A stretch of DNA of 64,000 nt from Mycobacterium branderi (GCF_010728725.1 NZ_AP022607.1:496001-560000), one strand, 5' to 3'. Positions 45,505-55,499 are shown, counted from the first letter of the stretch. Notes: generated by a model from the sequence alone, not told the origin. Made by a program: numbers and translations.

Positions 45505-47337
45505 TCATCTTCCAAGCACCAAGCCGTCGAGTTCGCCCTTGGCGCGCCAGTGCTCCAACAGGTCGGTGAACGCGTAAAAGCCGGGCCCGTACTGTTCACC
45601 CAGATACGAGCGAATCCCTTCGCCCCCTCCCCCTCCTTCGTTGTTGAAATACCCGGGGGTGCACTCTATTTCGAACCGGCTGTTGTCGATTGCGGTCTCG
45701 CGCATGGTCGTTATCCACTGGTCCTGGGCCTGGCGGGTGGGCTCGACAGTCGTTGCACCACGTGCCAGGGTCTCGGCGATGATGTAGGCGATGTGCTCAC
45801 CCTGCAGCTCGTAGTTTGCGGTGATATTGGCCGCCACCCCGAGTTGGGTGAAGCCGGTGAAGAACAGGTTGGGAAAACCGCAGCTCGTCATGCCGTGGAA
45901 GGTGCGAAACCCGTCCCGCCAGTTATCGAACAAGGACAAGCCGGCACGGCCCTCGATCGTGTCGATGCTGTAGCGTCGGCTGATTTCAGTGGAGATCTCG
46001 AAGCCGCTCGCATAGATGATGCAGTCCACTTCGTAGTCGACTCCGTTGGCCACCAGGCCCTTTTCCGTTACCCGTTCCACACCCTGCGACGCCGACACGT
46101 CGACCAGCGTGACGTTCGGGCGATTGAACGTCGGCAGGTAATCGTCGTTGGAGCACGGCCGCTTGCAGAAGAATCGGTAGTACGGCTTGAGCGCCTCGGC
46201 GGTCTCGGGATCTTCGACGATGCTGTCGACGCGGCGGCGCAGCCGCTCCATTACCTTGAAGTCCTCCTCCTCCTGCAGTGCCATGAACTCCTCTGCAGTC
46301 AGCTCAGCTGGGTTTCCCCGCGCGATAATCCGCGCGGCCGTATTGCGGCCCAGTTCAGTCCAGAAGTCGCACACGAAGTCCGGCTGGCCCGGCGCGCCGC
46401 CTTCGAAGGTCCAGGCATGAAAGTTTCGCCGGCGCTCCTTCTGCCATCCCGGCTGCAACGTTTTCACCCAGTCGGGATCAGTCGGCCGGTTGTCGCGCTC
46501 GGCAACAGTGGAAGGTGTGCGCTGAAAGACGTACAGGTGCTTGGCGTAGCGGCCCAGGAACGGGATAACTTGAATAGCGGTAGCGCCCGTGCCGACGATC
46601 GCGACCCGCTTGTCGGCGAGCTTGTGCAGTCCTCCGGTGGCATCTCCGCCCGTGTAGTCGTAGTCCCAGCGCGCCGTGTGAAAGCTGTGTCCCTTGAAGT
46701 CGTTGATCCCCGGGATGCCGGGCAGCTTCGGCCGATGGTGGCTACCGGCGCCCAGAACGACAAAGCGTGCCCGGATGTCGTCATTGCGGTTGGTGCTGAT
46801 CCGCCAGCGCTTGACCGATTCGTCCCACTGCAAGGCGCGCACCCGGGTGGAAAATATCGCTGAATCATAGAGGCCGAAATGCTTGCCGATGCGTCGGCAA
46901 TGCTCGTAGATTTCCGTTCCGTCCGGGAACTTCTTGGTCGGGACATAATTCAGCTCTTCGAGAAGCGGTATGTAGCAATATGATTCGTTATCGCACTGGA
47001 TACCGGGAAAGCGGTTCCAGTACCACACGCCGCCGAAATCTCCACCGAATTCGATAATTCGGACGTCCTCGACACCGGCCTTCTTCAGATCGGCAGCGCA
47101 CAACAGGCCGGCGAAGCCTCCGCCCAGGACGGCGACGTCGATGTCCTCCGAGATCGGGTCGCGGGCCACCACTGCCGTGTACGGGTCGATCTCGTAGTAA
47201 TCCTCATAGTCGCCCGAGAGCTCGATGTACTGCTTCGAACCGTCTGTGCGCAGCCGCTTGTCACGCTCCTGACGGTACTTCTCTCGCAGCGCCGAGAAAT
47301 CGAGGTCTTGTGGCGTCTGGGTGGGCCGGCACGTCAT
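45505..47337 (-). CDS. Baeyer-Villiger-type flavin monooxygenase
   Basis: The 610-residue enzyme has the two dinucleotide-binding motifs GGGFAG near 70 and GTGATA near 250, and the type I BVMO fingerprint FKGHSFHTARWD near 215. It would insert oxygen next to a ketone to give an ester or lactone with NADPH. It begins 66 bp after the Rieske gene stop, with a 14-bp palindrome between. Confidence 0.92.
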   Translation of the reverse strand: MTCRPTQTPQDLDFSALREKYRQERDKRLRTDGSKQYIELSGDYEDYYEIDPYTAVVARDPISEDIDVAVLGGGFAGLLCAADLKKAGVEDVRIIEFGGDFGGVWYWNRFPGIQCDNESYCYIPLLEELNYVPTKKFPDGTEIYEHCRRIGKHFGLYDSAIFSTRVRALQWDESVKRWRISTNRNDDIRARFVVLGAGSHHRPKLPGIPGINDFKGHSFHTARWDYDYTGGDATGGLHKLADKRVAIVGTGATAIQVIPFLGRYAKHLYVFQRTPSTVAERDNRPTDPDWVKTLQPGWQKERRRNFHAWTFEGGAPGQPDFVCDFWTELGRNTAARIIARGNPAELTAEEFMALQEEEDFKVMERLRRRVDSIVEDPETAEALKPYYRFFCKRPCSNDDYLPTFNRPNVTLVDVSASQGVERVTEKGLVANGVDYEVDCIIYASGFEISTEISRRYSIDTIEGRAGLSLFDNWRDGFRTFHGMTSCGFPNLFFTGFTQLGVAANITANYELQGEHIAYIIAETLARGATTVEPTRQAQDQWITTMRETAIDNSRFEIECTPGYFNNEGGGGGEGIRSYLGEQYGPGFYAFTDLLEHWRAKGELDGLVLGR

Positions 47338-47380
47338 ACGTATGCCTTGGAAACTGCGACGGCGTGCAGCGCCGGATCCA

Positions 47381-47394
47381 TACTGTGCACAGTA
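47381..47394. promoter_or_regulatory. 14-bp palindrome upstream of the BVMO gene
   Basis: TACTGTGCACAGTA is a perfect palindrome about 45 bp upstream of the BVMO start, inside an otherwise continuous operon. It suggests an internal promoter with its own regulator, unlike the GTCCGGAC sites. Confidence 0.5.
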
Positions 47395-47403
47395 AACAGG
47401 GTT

Positions 47404-48810
47404 CTAACTCTCACGATCGTTCTCCCCTGCAAGGGTTCGTGGCTCGCCAGTACCCATGTACTTCGCGAGCTGGCGGTGGAGATTGGCCGTGCTGCGCTCG
47501 CGATACGGATTGGGCTTCGTGCCGGGAAAACCCAGAGATTTCATACCCTGCTGTACGGCAGCCATGTTAGAGAAGTCCTGCGGTAAGACGCTGAGCCATC
47601 TCGGGTCACCTGCCGGTGTGTACTCCCACTGCGTTTGTGGCTCTTCGCCTTTCGGGAAAAGCTCGTACACCGAGACCTCGAAGGTGCACTTGTCGGGGTT
47701 ATAGCCGCACGGGCGGGCGCTGTAGCACAGCGCGCTCGTCAGACCTTGCCCGATCTGGAAATTCGGGAAAATCTGCCACGCGGTGCCGCTCTTGCCGAGC
47801 ACTTCGGGATCAATCGTCGGCCATATGACTCCGCGTGCGGCGTCGTCGCGGCGCGCCGAATTCAGCCAGTGTTCGAGCACCTGATCGGGCGGCGTGCCTT
47901 CCGGCAGCTCGTCTACCAGACGGAGTGCGGCATCGACCAGCGTCTTTGTCGTGGTGGCGTTGGTTTCTTGCAGGGTGTAGAGCTGCATCTCGGCGGTTGA
48001 CACCCGGGCGTCGCCACCCGTACCGAGCCGGATCTTCGACTTGGTCTTCTCCAGATCTTTGGGCGCCTCATAGCCGATGTTGCTGTGCTTGCCCTGTGCT
48101 TTAGCCCAGCCGCGGAAGTCGCCGAACTTGTTGAACTGTGGATGTGTGGTGGCGACATGGTAGGTCTCGTTGAAGGCTTCCATGGCGACCTTCCAATTGC
48201 AGTCGAAATGCAGCCATTTGCGCCATTTGCACCGCATGTTCTGCAGCTCAAAGGGATCCAACATGCCGGCCGCCGGCTCCAGGTAGTCGCGCAGCGGCTC
48301 ACAGTCCGGATCCATGTTGATCCAGACCCACCCGCCCCAAGTGTCGACGTTGACGGCGCGCAGCCGGGTGTTCCCGGGCGTCAGCGCGCCCTGCCAGTCC
48401 TGCTGCTCGGGTATGTGGATGCATGCCCCATCGAGCCCGTAGGTCCAGCCGTGGAATCCGCAGACGAAGGACTTTCTTGCCCGCCCGCAGGCATTCTTGG
48501 CACCTTCGGGGGTATCCACCAGCCGACGGCCGCGATGCATGCAGACGTTGTGGTGTGCGGTGTATTCGTCGGCGCCGGTACGCACCACGATGATCGAATC
48601 GTCGAGGATGTCGTAGGTGAGGTAACTGCCGATCTCGGGAAGGTCTTCGACGCGGCCCACCTGCTGCCAAACCTTGCGCCACAGTCTGTCTCGTTCGGCG
48701 CGGGCGTATTCGGGTGAGATGTAGGCTTCGACGCCGATCGTCACCGGCGCGGACAGCTCCTCAACGGCGTTCTTGTCGCGATCGGTGATGTTCATGGTTG
48801 ATTCAGTCAC
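47404..48810 (-). CDS. Rieske non-heme iron oxygenase alpha subunit
   Basis: The 468-residue protein has a Rieske [2Fe-2S] domain (CMHRGRR, then CGFHGWTY) near 85-110 and the mononuclear iron site in NETYHVATTHP near 205. It would dihydroxylate or monooxygenate a ring or alkyl carbon with electrons from an unlinked reductase. The GTG at 48810 has GAGG 6-9 bases upstream; ATG at 48795 is an alternative. Confidence 0.9.
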   Translation of the reverse strand: MTESTMNITDRDKNAVEELSAPVTIGVEAYISPEYARAERDRLWRKVWQQVGRVEDLPEIGSYLTYDILDDSIIVVRTGADEYTAHHNVCMHRGRRLVDTPEGAKNACGRARKSFVCGFHGWTYGLDGACIHIPEQQDWQGALTPGNTRLRAVNVDTWGGWVWINMDPDCEPLRDYLEPAAGMLDPFELQNMRCKWRKWLHFDCNWKVAMEAFNETYHVATTHPQFNKFGDFRGWAKAQGKHSNIGYEAPKDLEKTKSKIRLGTGGDARVSTAEMQLYTLQETNATTTKTLVDAALRLVDELPEGTPPDQVLEHWLNSARRDDAARGVIWPTIDPEVLGKSGTAWQIFPNFQIGQGLTSALCYSARPCGYNPDKCTFEVSVYELFPKGEEPQTQWEYTPAGDPRWLSVLPQDFSNMAAVQQGMKSLGFPGTKPNPYRERSTANLHRQLAKYMGTGEPRTLAGENDRES

Positions 48811-48906
48811 GGTGACCTCGCTTCCTGAACCGGATCGTGCGCGGCGGTGTGGCGGCACGAAAGGAACATTTTTGAAAGAACGGAGCAGACTCGTCGGCCG
48901 CGAGGC

Positions 48907-48943
48907 GCGGTGGGGGGGCTCAGTCGACCGCCCCCGGCACCGC
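48907..48943. terminator. Strong hairpin between ALDH and Rieske genes
   Basis: GCGGTG and GGGGG pair with CCCCC and CACCGC across a 12-16-base loop, with a 2-base bulge in one arm. No T-run follows in either direction. It could attenuate transcription from the upstream ALDH gene or stabilise the Rieske mRNA 5' end. Confidence 0.4.
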
Positions 48944-48995
48944 ACACCACAACGAGCCGGCCGTCGAGCTTCAAGACATCGGCCATGCCCTTTGG

Positions 48996-50432
48996 TCAGC
49001 CTGCGCTTTCCGGCGCGTAGCCGAGAATTGCCTTGGTTTCAAGGTATTCGTGGAAGCCGAACTCGCCCCATTCGCGGCCGTTGCCGCTGCGCTTGTAACC
49101 GCCGAATCCGGCGTGGAAGTCGAATCCGTCGTTGATCACCACCCATCCCGACCGCAGCCGGCGGGCGACCGCCTGAGCCTTCTCCAGGTCGTTGGCCGCG
49201 ACGTAGCCGGCCAGGCCGTAATCTGTGTCGTTGGCGATCTCGACGGCATCGTCGACGTTGTCGTAACCGAGGATGGCCAGCACCGGACCGAAGATTTCCT
49301 CGCGCGCAATGGTCATCTCGTTGCTGACGTTGGCGAAAACGGTGGGTTTTATGTAATAGCCCGTTTCCAGCCCATCGGGACGGCCGGTCCCGCCGGTAAC
49401 CAGCGTGGCGCCCTCGTCGATGCCCTTCTGGATCAGCGACTGGATCTTGTCGAACTGCGCGCGGGAAACCACCGGGCCCAGCGCGACATCCCCGGTGGGG
49501 TCGCCCACCGTGAGCTTTTCGGTAGCCTCTCGGGCGACGTCGGCGGCTTCGTCCATGCGCGCGCTGGGTACCAGCATGCGCGAAGGCGCACTGCACGATT
49601 GCCCGGAATTGCTCATCAGGTTGGCGACGCCGCTGCCGACATTGGCGGCGAATGCCGCGTCGTCGAGGATGATGTTGGGGCCTTTACCGCCCAGCTCCTG
49701 GGTGACCCGCGTGACCGTCGGTGCGGCGTTACGGGCGATTTCGACACCGGCGCGGGTCGAGCCGGTGAACGACACCATGTCCACGTCCGGATGCCCGGCC
49801 AGCGCCACCCCGACGCCCGGACCATCACCCTGCACGAGATTGAACACCCCGGCGGGAACACCGGCGGCATGCAGGACCTCGGTGAAGATGTGCGCCGAAA
49901 ACGGCGCTACCTCTGAAGGTTTGAGAACCATTGTGCAACCGGTCGCCAGGGCCGGGAAAACCTTGACGGCAACCTGGTTCATCGGCCAGTTCCACGGTGT
50001 GATCAGTCCGCAGACCCCGATCGGCTCCTTCACGAAAAGGGTTGCGCCGCGTTGCTGCTCGAACGGGTAAGACTTGAGAACTTCGATGGCAGTGTTCAAA
50101 TGCCCGAGCCCGAGTCCGACCTGCGGACCGGCGGCAAGTGTGACGGGCGCACCCATCTCCTCGGTGATCGCCTCGGCAAGATCATCGGCACGCTGCTGAT
50201 ATTCGGTGAGGATCCGCTGCAGGATATCGAGTCGTTGCTCGCGGGTGGTCAGCGACCAATCAGCGAAGGCTCGGCGGGCGGCGGCGACGGCCCGATCGAC
50301 ATCAGCGGCCGAACCGAGCGCGACCCTCCCGCAGACCTGCTCGGTGGCCGGATTTTCGACACCCAGTGTCTTGGGTTCGGCCGGATCCACCCACTGCCCG
50401 TCGATGTAGAGCTTGAGGTATTGACGCATCAT
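48996..50432 (-). CDS. Aldehyde dehydrogenase family protein
   Basis: The 478-residue enzyme has the NAD-binding FTGSTRAG, the catalytic Glu of QELGGKGP near 250 and the catalytic Cys in NSGQSCSAPSR near 285. It oxidises an aldehyde to an acid, fitting before the CoA-transferase. It overlaps the upstream ThDP enzyme gene by 4 bp. Confidence 0.92.
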   Translation of the reverse strand: MMRQYLKLYIDGQWVDPAEPKTLGVENPATEQVCGRVALGSAADVDRAVAAARRAFADWSLTTREQRLDILQRILTEYQQRADDLAEAITEEMGAPVTLAAGPQVGLGLGHLNTAIEVLKSYPFEQQRGATLFVKEPIGVCGLITPWNWPMNQVAVKVFPALATGCTMVLKPSEVAPFSAHIFTEVLHAAGVPAGVFNLVQGDGPGVGVALAGHPDVDMVSFTGSTRAGVEIARNAAPTVTRVTQELGGKGPNIILDDAAFAANVGSGVANLMSNSGQSCSAPSRMLVPSARMDEAADVAREATEKLTVGDPTGDVALGPVVSRAQFDKIQSLIQKGIDEGATLVTGGTGRPDGLETGYYIKPTVFANVSNEMTIAREEIFGPVLAILGYDNVDDAVEIANDTDYGLAGYVAANDLEKAQAVARRLRSGWVVINDGFDFHAGFGGYKRSGNGREWGEFGFHEYLETKAILGYAPESAG

Positions 50433-52132
50433 TGGGTTCCTTCCGCGTACCAGGTTCGAAATTCGTCGTAGCTTGGCATCTCCTCAGAATTCACCTTCGG
50501 GTCGATCGGCACATGGATGACGCCGACTTTGCCGCTGGCATAAGCTCGTTCGATCGCCGGGCCGATGTCCTGGCCGTGCTCGATGTATTCGCCGCGGCAG
50601 CCGAAGCCCTCGGCGACCTTGTCGAAGCGCACATCTCTGCTCCAGTGCACGCCGGTCTCCAACGACCCCTGACCGAAAGTGCGTTTATACACGCCAACCT
50701 CCAGGCCCCACTGGTGGTCGACGCCCACCACGCACACCAGCGGAAGATTCAGGCGCGCAGCGGTTTCCAGTTCGGCGATGTGGAACATGAATGACGAGTC
50801 GCTGGTCAGCAGCATCACCGGCCGCTTGCGGCCGTCCGCCACCGACGCACCGATGGCGTAGGGCAGACCGGTCCCGATGTGGCCGAAGTTCTGGTTCCAG
50901 ATCACATCGTGCGGCTTTGCCTGCGAGTAGGTCCAGCCGAATATGACCGTCGCGCCGCCGTCGCGCACCATGATCCCATCGGCGGGGAACGCTTTTGTCG
51001 CCTCGACGACGAAACGCGCTGTGTGCACGGGTGTTCCGGACGGAGCGGTTTTCGCCAGTTCGGCCAGCCGCGCCGCATCCTGCTTGACCCATCCCTCGAG
51101 CTGTGGGGAGGCCGCGCGTGGCGAATCCTTGAGCGCGTCGACCAGCTGCGGCACGATCGCCCGCAGATCACCCACCAGCGGAACATCGATACGCCTGTTC
51201 ACGCCGATCGCCGCCGGATCAAGTTCGACGCCGATCCATTTGCGGTGGGCATCGTTGGCGGCCCAGTGACGCCCCTTGCCGTAATGGACCGGCTCGCCGA
51301 GCTCGGTGCCAATGGCGATACATAGATCGGACTTCACCACCGCCTCGACGGCCGAGGGAGAAAATCCGTAGGGAAAAGTACGGTCCTCGAGGCCCTTGAT
51401 GAACGCGGTCCCCCCGGACGTCTGGATCACCGGGCAATTCACCAGTTTCGCGAGCGCCTCGACCGATTCTCCGGCGCGTGCGCACTGCACAGCGTGACCG
51501 ACCAACAGAATCGGTTGGTTCGCCTTTTTGATCAGCTCCAGCGCCTTATCGACCATCTGCGCGCTGGCACCCTGGTTCACCAAGCGGTAGGCGTCGGGTG
51601 CCAGCGGTTGGGCCACGTCGAGTTCTGCAGTGATCACGTGTGCCGGGTATTCGATGTAAGCCGGTCCGGGTGTATCCGTCTGCGTGCGTCGCAGCGCTTC
51701 GCGGACGATCTCATCGGTCTGGTCTGCGTATTCGATGCTGGCTGCATACTTGACCGACGGCGCGAGAAGCGGTGTCTGCGACACGAATTGAATGCGGCCG
51801 CGTCGCACACGCTGTTCGGTGATCCGGGCCCGCTGACCGCCGAGAAAGATGACCGGTGAGTTCTCGACTTTCGCGCACATCATGGCGCCGGCGAGATTGG
51901 CAAGCCCCGGCCCGAGCGTGCCGATACACAGACCAGGCCTGCCCGTCATGCGCGAGACGGCCTCGGCCATGAACCCAGCGCATTCTTCGTGGTGCGGGGC
52001 GACGACATCCCACCCCCGTTGCTCGGCCGCGTGGAACATGTGCACAAAATTCGGGTCCGGGATGCCGAAGAGGGTTTTGATGCCCTCCGCCTCGAACAGC
52101 TCCAGGATGCGCTCGTAGACCTTGACAGTCAT
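50429..52132 (-). CDS. ThDP-dependent enzyme (acetolactate synthase-like)
   Basis: The 567-residue protein has the ThDP enzyme layout of PYR, central and PP domains. Glu49 of HHEECAGF would activate the cofactor. The PP-domain motif GDG-N(24-30)-NN reads SDS with VD at the far end, so it is degenerate, but the central Asp stays. It might be an acyloin lyase, 2-hydroxyacyl-CoA lyase-type or a decarboxylase. The ATG at 52132 is chosen; an operator lies 128 bp upstream. Confidence 0.8.
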   Translation of the reverse strand: MTVKVYERILELFEAEGIKTLFGIPDPNFVHMFHAAEQRGWDVVAPHHEECAGFMAEAVSRMTGRPGLCIGTLGPGLANLAGAMMCAKVENSPVIFLGGQRARITEQRVRRGRIQFVSQTPLLAPSVKYAASIEYADQTDEIVREALRRTQTDTPGPAYIEYPAHVITAELDVAQPLAPDAYRLVNQGASAQMVDKALELIKKANQPILLVGHAVQCARAGESVEALAKLVNCPVIQTSGGTAFIKGLEDRTFPYGFSPSAVEAVVKSDLCIAIGTELGEPVHYGKGRHWAANDAHRKWIGVELDPAAIGVNRRIDVPLVGDLRAIVPQLVDALKDSPRAASPQLEGWVKQDAARLAELAKTAPSGTPVHTARFVVEATKAFPADGIMVRDGGATVIFGWTYSQAKPHDVIWNQNFGHIGTGLPYAIGASVADGRKRPVMLLTSDSSFMFHIAELETAARLNLPLVCVVGVDHQWGLEVGVYKRTFGQGSLETGVHWSRDVRFDKVAEGFGCRGEYIEHGQDIGPAIERAYASGKVGVIHVPIDPKVNSEEMPSYDEFRTWYAEGTQ

Positions 52133-52259
52133 GATCGGATTTCCCCAGCTCCTTCTGCAGGGCGGATTCTGCACGTCTTGAAAGCCGGCCGCCATCCATC
52201 GCCACGTGCCCTTGCCGACGCCACATGACGTTGGTGGCTGGTCGATGTTGAAGCAACTA

Positions 52260-52273
52260 ATTGTCCGGACAAT
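52260..52273. promoter_or_regulatory. Operator, perfect 14-bp palindrome
   Basis: ATTGTCCGGACAAT lies upstream of the leftward ThDP operon and overlaps a likely CATATT -10 box on the minus strand. Related sites occur at 55547, 55696 and 61361. The FadR-type regulator at 40314 is a natural candidate. Confidence 0.65.
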
Positions 52274-52819
52274 ATGTCATTCCTTAATAACCTGGTGCTG
52301 ATCGTTGCGGGCAGCCCTTCGGCCATAATTCACCCTCCCGATACCCTGGTCAAGGGTGTGATGCCAGGCTGAAGTGCTCATAGCGGATGAGTCGGGATGT
52401 CCACGCCCCAAGGCACGGCGACAACTCTCTGGTGTGGGCATTATTGTATGGACCAGCTCCGGCTACTAGGCGTCCGGGCCAACACCTCGGGCCGGCTCGC
52501 AGATACGAATGCTGTGCGTCATGGCAGCTTTGTATACTACTTGACAGTATCAGAGATTGCAGTCGACTGCAAAGGTTTTCTACCGGCATGCGAAGCCGAC
52601 GCTTGAGGCACAGCAGGGCCCAGTGTCAGGCCCCCTGTTTGGTTTTGTGCCGCTCAGAGATCGTCCGATGCGGGCTGGTCAGCGTGGTCCTCCCACAGCG
52701 GGGCCCAGTCAAAGGTCCAGATCCGCGAATAGCCCAAATCTTCGGCCAGAACGGCAAGTTCGCTGAATGCGGGTCCGGGCGGCGGCCCGCATGAGACCTC
52801 GATAGTCACTGACGCGGCA
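52274..52819. other. Intergenic region, ThDP operon upstream and VOC gene 3' side
   Basis: No gene is supported in 546 bp. Short frames here lack ribosome binding sites and matches to known families. The leftmost part likely holds the -35 region of the ThDP operon. Confidence 0.5.
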
Positions 52820-53281
52820 TCAGGTGTTGATAGGAGTGGGGTTGTTCCACTCCAGGAGTTCGATGCGGTTACCGTCGGGATCGGTCAGAAAGACCAGGTC
52901 GTAGCCGACGTCATCGTTTCTGACCGATGTGCGGGTCGATTCAATGACCGTTGCGCCGTGGGCGACCAGTCGGGCTTCGGCACTGGGGAGATCGTCGACT
53001 TCGAACGACAGGTGCGTCAGACCCACCTGGTTGCGCGTGCCCGGCGGAGCGCCGACACAGCCGGGCTCAGCCCACCACAGTAGCTCCAGCCGAAAACCGT
53101 CCTTGGTGATCATCTGCGAGGTTAGCTGCGTGCTGCCCGTGATTTCGGCGGCCCCCGCCACTTCTGCTCCGGCGTCGTAGGTTTCGGCAACCTCAAAGCC
53201 GAGGCCTTCGGTGTAGAAGCGCAGCGATGTCCTCAGGTCCGCAACGCATAAGCCAACATGGGAAACACTGAGCTCTGTCAT
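52820..53281 (-). CDS. VOC (glyoxalase/bleomycin-resistance) family protein
   Basis: The 153-residue protein has the paired beta-alpha-beta-beta-beta units of the VOC fold, with metal ligands likely in SVSHVGLCV (His), LELLWW (Glu), LTHLSFEV (His) and RIELLEW (Glu). It could be a dioxygenase, isomerase or epimerase such as methylmalonyl-CoA epimerase-like. It ends the leftward operon after TauD. Confidence 0.8.
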   Translation of the reverse strand: MTELSVSHVGLCVADLRTSLRFYTEGLGFEVAETYDAGAEVAGAAEITGSTQLTSQMITKDGFRLELLWWAEPGCVGAPPGTRNQVGLTHLSFEVDDLPSAEARLVAHGATVIESTRTSVRNDDVGYDLVFLTDPDGNRIELLEWNNPTPINT

Positions 53282-53437
53282 CGATTCATCCCGAAGTCTG
53301 TGCCCGACAACGATACGAACGGACTCTCGCATCGCGTCTGTCTTCGGCGATGCATGCCGGCAGGCTCCGGGCGGATGGCCTGCGCGATCGCCGCATCGTC
53401 GAAGCGGTTCATGGTTGCGAACTCCCGTATCCACCCA

Positions 53438-54289
53438 TCAGGCGAAGGGTTCCTCACCTTGCAGTTTGGTCCGGTGCAATAGCCGCCCGGACTTCGCATC
53501 GTAGGGCGTGGCGCGGTGCATTGTGCCGGTGTTGTCCCAGATCACCAGGTCGCCAACGGTCCATTTATGGCGGTAGACAAACTGTGGCTGGGTCGCCCAA
53601 TCACGAAGCTGCACAAGCAGTTCAGCGCTCTTTTTGAAATCCATGTCGATGATGTGGCGGGCGGTGGCGCCGAGGATAAGAGACTTGCGACCCGAGCGGT
53701 GAGTCCATACCAACGGCAACTCCTGGTCGCCGATCGCCATCATGCGACGCAGCATCTCGATGCGCGGTTCGGGGTCGTAGTAAAACAATGTGTTCCACGC
53801 CGAATGCATCACGCGCAAGGATTCGATCTCCCGTTTTTCGCGGTCCGGTAGATTCTCATATGCGGCATAGGTGTTGCAGAACTCGGTGTCGCCGCCAGCT
53901 TCAGGCGCTACCTTGCTGGACAAGAGGGAGGCGAGGATGGGCACTTCGCTCATCGTGCCGTCGATGTGCCAGTACAGCGATCCCTTGAGATAGTCGGCGG
54001 TTTGGCTGACCTTGGGATCCAAGGTGACGTTGTAAACCTCCTCCCCACTTACTTCACGGGCGATGGTCCCCAGCGTCTGGGTAAAGGCGACCTGTTCATC
54101 GTCGGTGAAGCCGATCTGAGGAAACACCAGCACGCCCCTTTGCTCGAGCAACTCGCGGATCCGGCCGGCGTGCGCACCGCTCAAAAGTGTCTGCTTGTCC
54201 GCCCGGATCTCGGTGGCGATACGGGGCGTGATGTCTTTGGTCACCAGTCCGCTTGCCGGCCGCCCATCATGCGTCACAGACGTGGTCAT
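53438..54289 (-). CDS. TauD/TfdA-family 2-oxoglutarate-dependent dioxygenase
   Basis: The 283-residue enzyme carries the Fe(II) facial triad in WHIDGT (His and Asp) near 110 and MHRATPY (His) near 260, with an Arg for 2-oxoglutarate near RLLHRT. It would hydroxylate an unactivated carbon. The start at 54289 was set by the family N-terminus. Confidence 0.9.
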   Translation of the reverse strand: MTTSVTHDGRPASGLVTKDITPRIATEIRADKQTLLSGAHAGRIRELLEQRGVLVFPQIGFTDDEQVAFTQTLGTIAREVSGEEVYNVTLDPKVSQTADYLKGSLYWHIDGTMSEVPILASLLSSKVAPEAGGDTEFCNTYAAYENLPDREKREIESLRVMHSAWNTLFYYDPEPRIEMLRRMMAIGDQELPLVWTHRSGRKSLILGATARHIIDMDFKKSAELLVQLRDWATQPQFVYRHKWTVGDLVIWDNTGTMHRATPYDAKSGRLLHRTKLQGEEPFA

Positions 54290-54308
54290 CCGTGCTTCCC
54301 TTCTCGCG

Positions 54309-55499
54309 CTACTGGGCCGTCGCCGGAACTCCGACGTCGATGACACCCTGCACGGGTCCGCGCGCGAAAAAGGCGTCTCCGTAGTCGATATCGTGCAGCT
54401 GGTAGTCGGGAGCGGTGGCCAGCAGTGCCTCAAGCGCTACCCGAGCTTCCAGCCGCGCGAGCGCGGCGCCGATGCAGACATGCCTGCCCGTCGTGAAGGC
54501 CAGGTGGGCTTTGAGCTCACGGCCGATGTCAAAACGCTGTGGGTCAGGCCAGCGTCGTGGGTCGCGGTTGGCCGCACCCAGCATCGCGTAGATCACGTCG
54601 CCCTTTTCGAAGTGAGTCCCTGCCAGCTCGGTGTCGCGGACGACGACGCGCACGATCGCTTGCGTTGGGCTTTGCCAGCGCAGCACCTCCTCGACTGCAT
54701 TGGGGATCAACGACAAATCCTCCACGAGTTGGTGGCGCTGCTCGGGATGCTGCTCAAGGGCGACCAGCGTCAGCCCCAAAAGCTTGGCGGTCGTGTCATA
54801 ACCCGCGAGCAGGAGGTTCAAAGCCACCGCCCGGATCTCGGCGTCACTCCAATCGGCAACGTCGATCATCACGGTGAGGAGGTCCTCAGGTCGCTCGCGC
54901 CGATGGCGCTCAATCTCTTCGCTCAGGTATGTCTTCGCTTCGGCGACAACAGCTTCCATCGCGCGGCGGGCCTCGGGCCCTTCGTTTCCGAATGCGACGT
55001 TCCCGACAAGGACGTTCGACCAGCGCCGGAAGTCGTCGTGCCGTTCCTCGGGCACTCCCAGCAACTCGGCGACGACGATCACGGGGATCCTGGTGAAGTC
55101 ATCGATGTCGAAGTGGTCATGACCGTCGACCAGTGGCGTGAGCAGCTGGCCGACGATGTTGCGGACGCGAGGCTCCCAGGTGCGCTGCATCGACGTGGCG
55201 GCGAAGTGGCGGGCCATCGGGCCGCGGAGCCGACGGTGGTCTGCTCCTTCGGTGATGCTGATCGCCGGCGCCTCAAACCAGAAATAGACGTCGGGTCGCA
55301 GCGCACCGGGCACACTGAATTGGACTGTGTTGCTGTCGGTTAGCACAGCCGTACAGTCGTCATATCCGGGAACCATCCAGGCGTGGGCTGCTCCGTTCCA
55401 CACGACACGACCCGCGGCGCGGATCTCCTCGAGCAACGGGAACGGGTCGACCGCCAGTGCTGGATCACGAAAATCAATATCGAGCTGCGGGGTCGACAC
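54309..55499 (-). CDS. Cytochrome P450
   Basis: The 396-residue P450 has the I-helix AGYDTTAK, ExxR in EEVLRWQSP and the heme loop FTTGRHVCIGAALAR. The GTG at 55499 is preferred, with AAGGGAG nearby as the ribosome binding site. It is first of the TauD-VOC group; two operator-like sites lie upstream. Confidence 0.92.
   Translation of the reverse strand: MSTPQLDIDFRDPALAVDPFPLLEEIRAAGRVVWNGAAHAWMVPGYDDCTAVLTDSNTVQFSVPGALRPDVYFWFEAPAISITEGADHRRLRGPMARHFAATSMQRTWEPRVRNIVGQLLTPLVDGHDHFDIDDFTRIPVIVVAELLGVPEERHDDFRRWSNVLVGNVAFGNEGPEARRAMEAVVAEAKTYLSEEIERHRRERPEDLLTVMIDVADWSDAEIRAVALNLLLAGYDTTAKLLGLTLVALEQHPEQRHQLVEDLSLIPNAVEEVLRWQSPTQAIVRVVVRDTELAGTHFEKGDVIYAMLGAANRDPRRWPDPQRFDIGRELKAHLAFTTGRHVCIGAALARLEARVALEALLATAPDYQLHDIDYGDAFFARGPVQGVIDVGVPATAQ

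Noticed and set aside
44533..46863. A 776-codon open frame on the plus strand across the CoA-transferase, SDR and BVMO genes
   Set aside because: It is antisense to three genes with strong family motifs; long antisense frames are common in GC-rich DNA.
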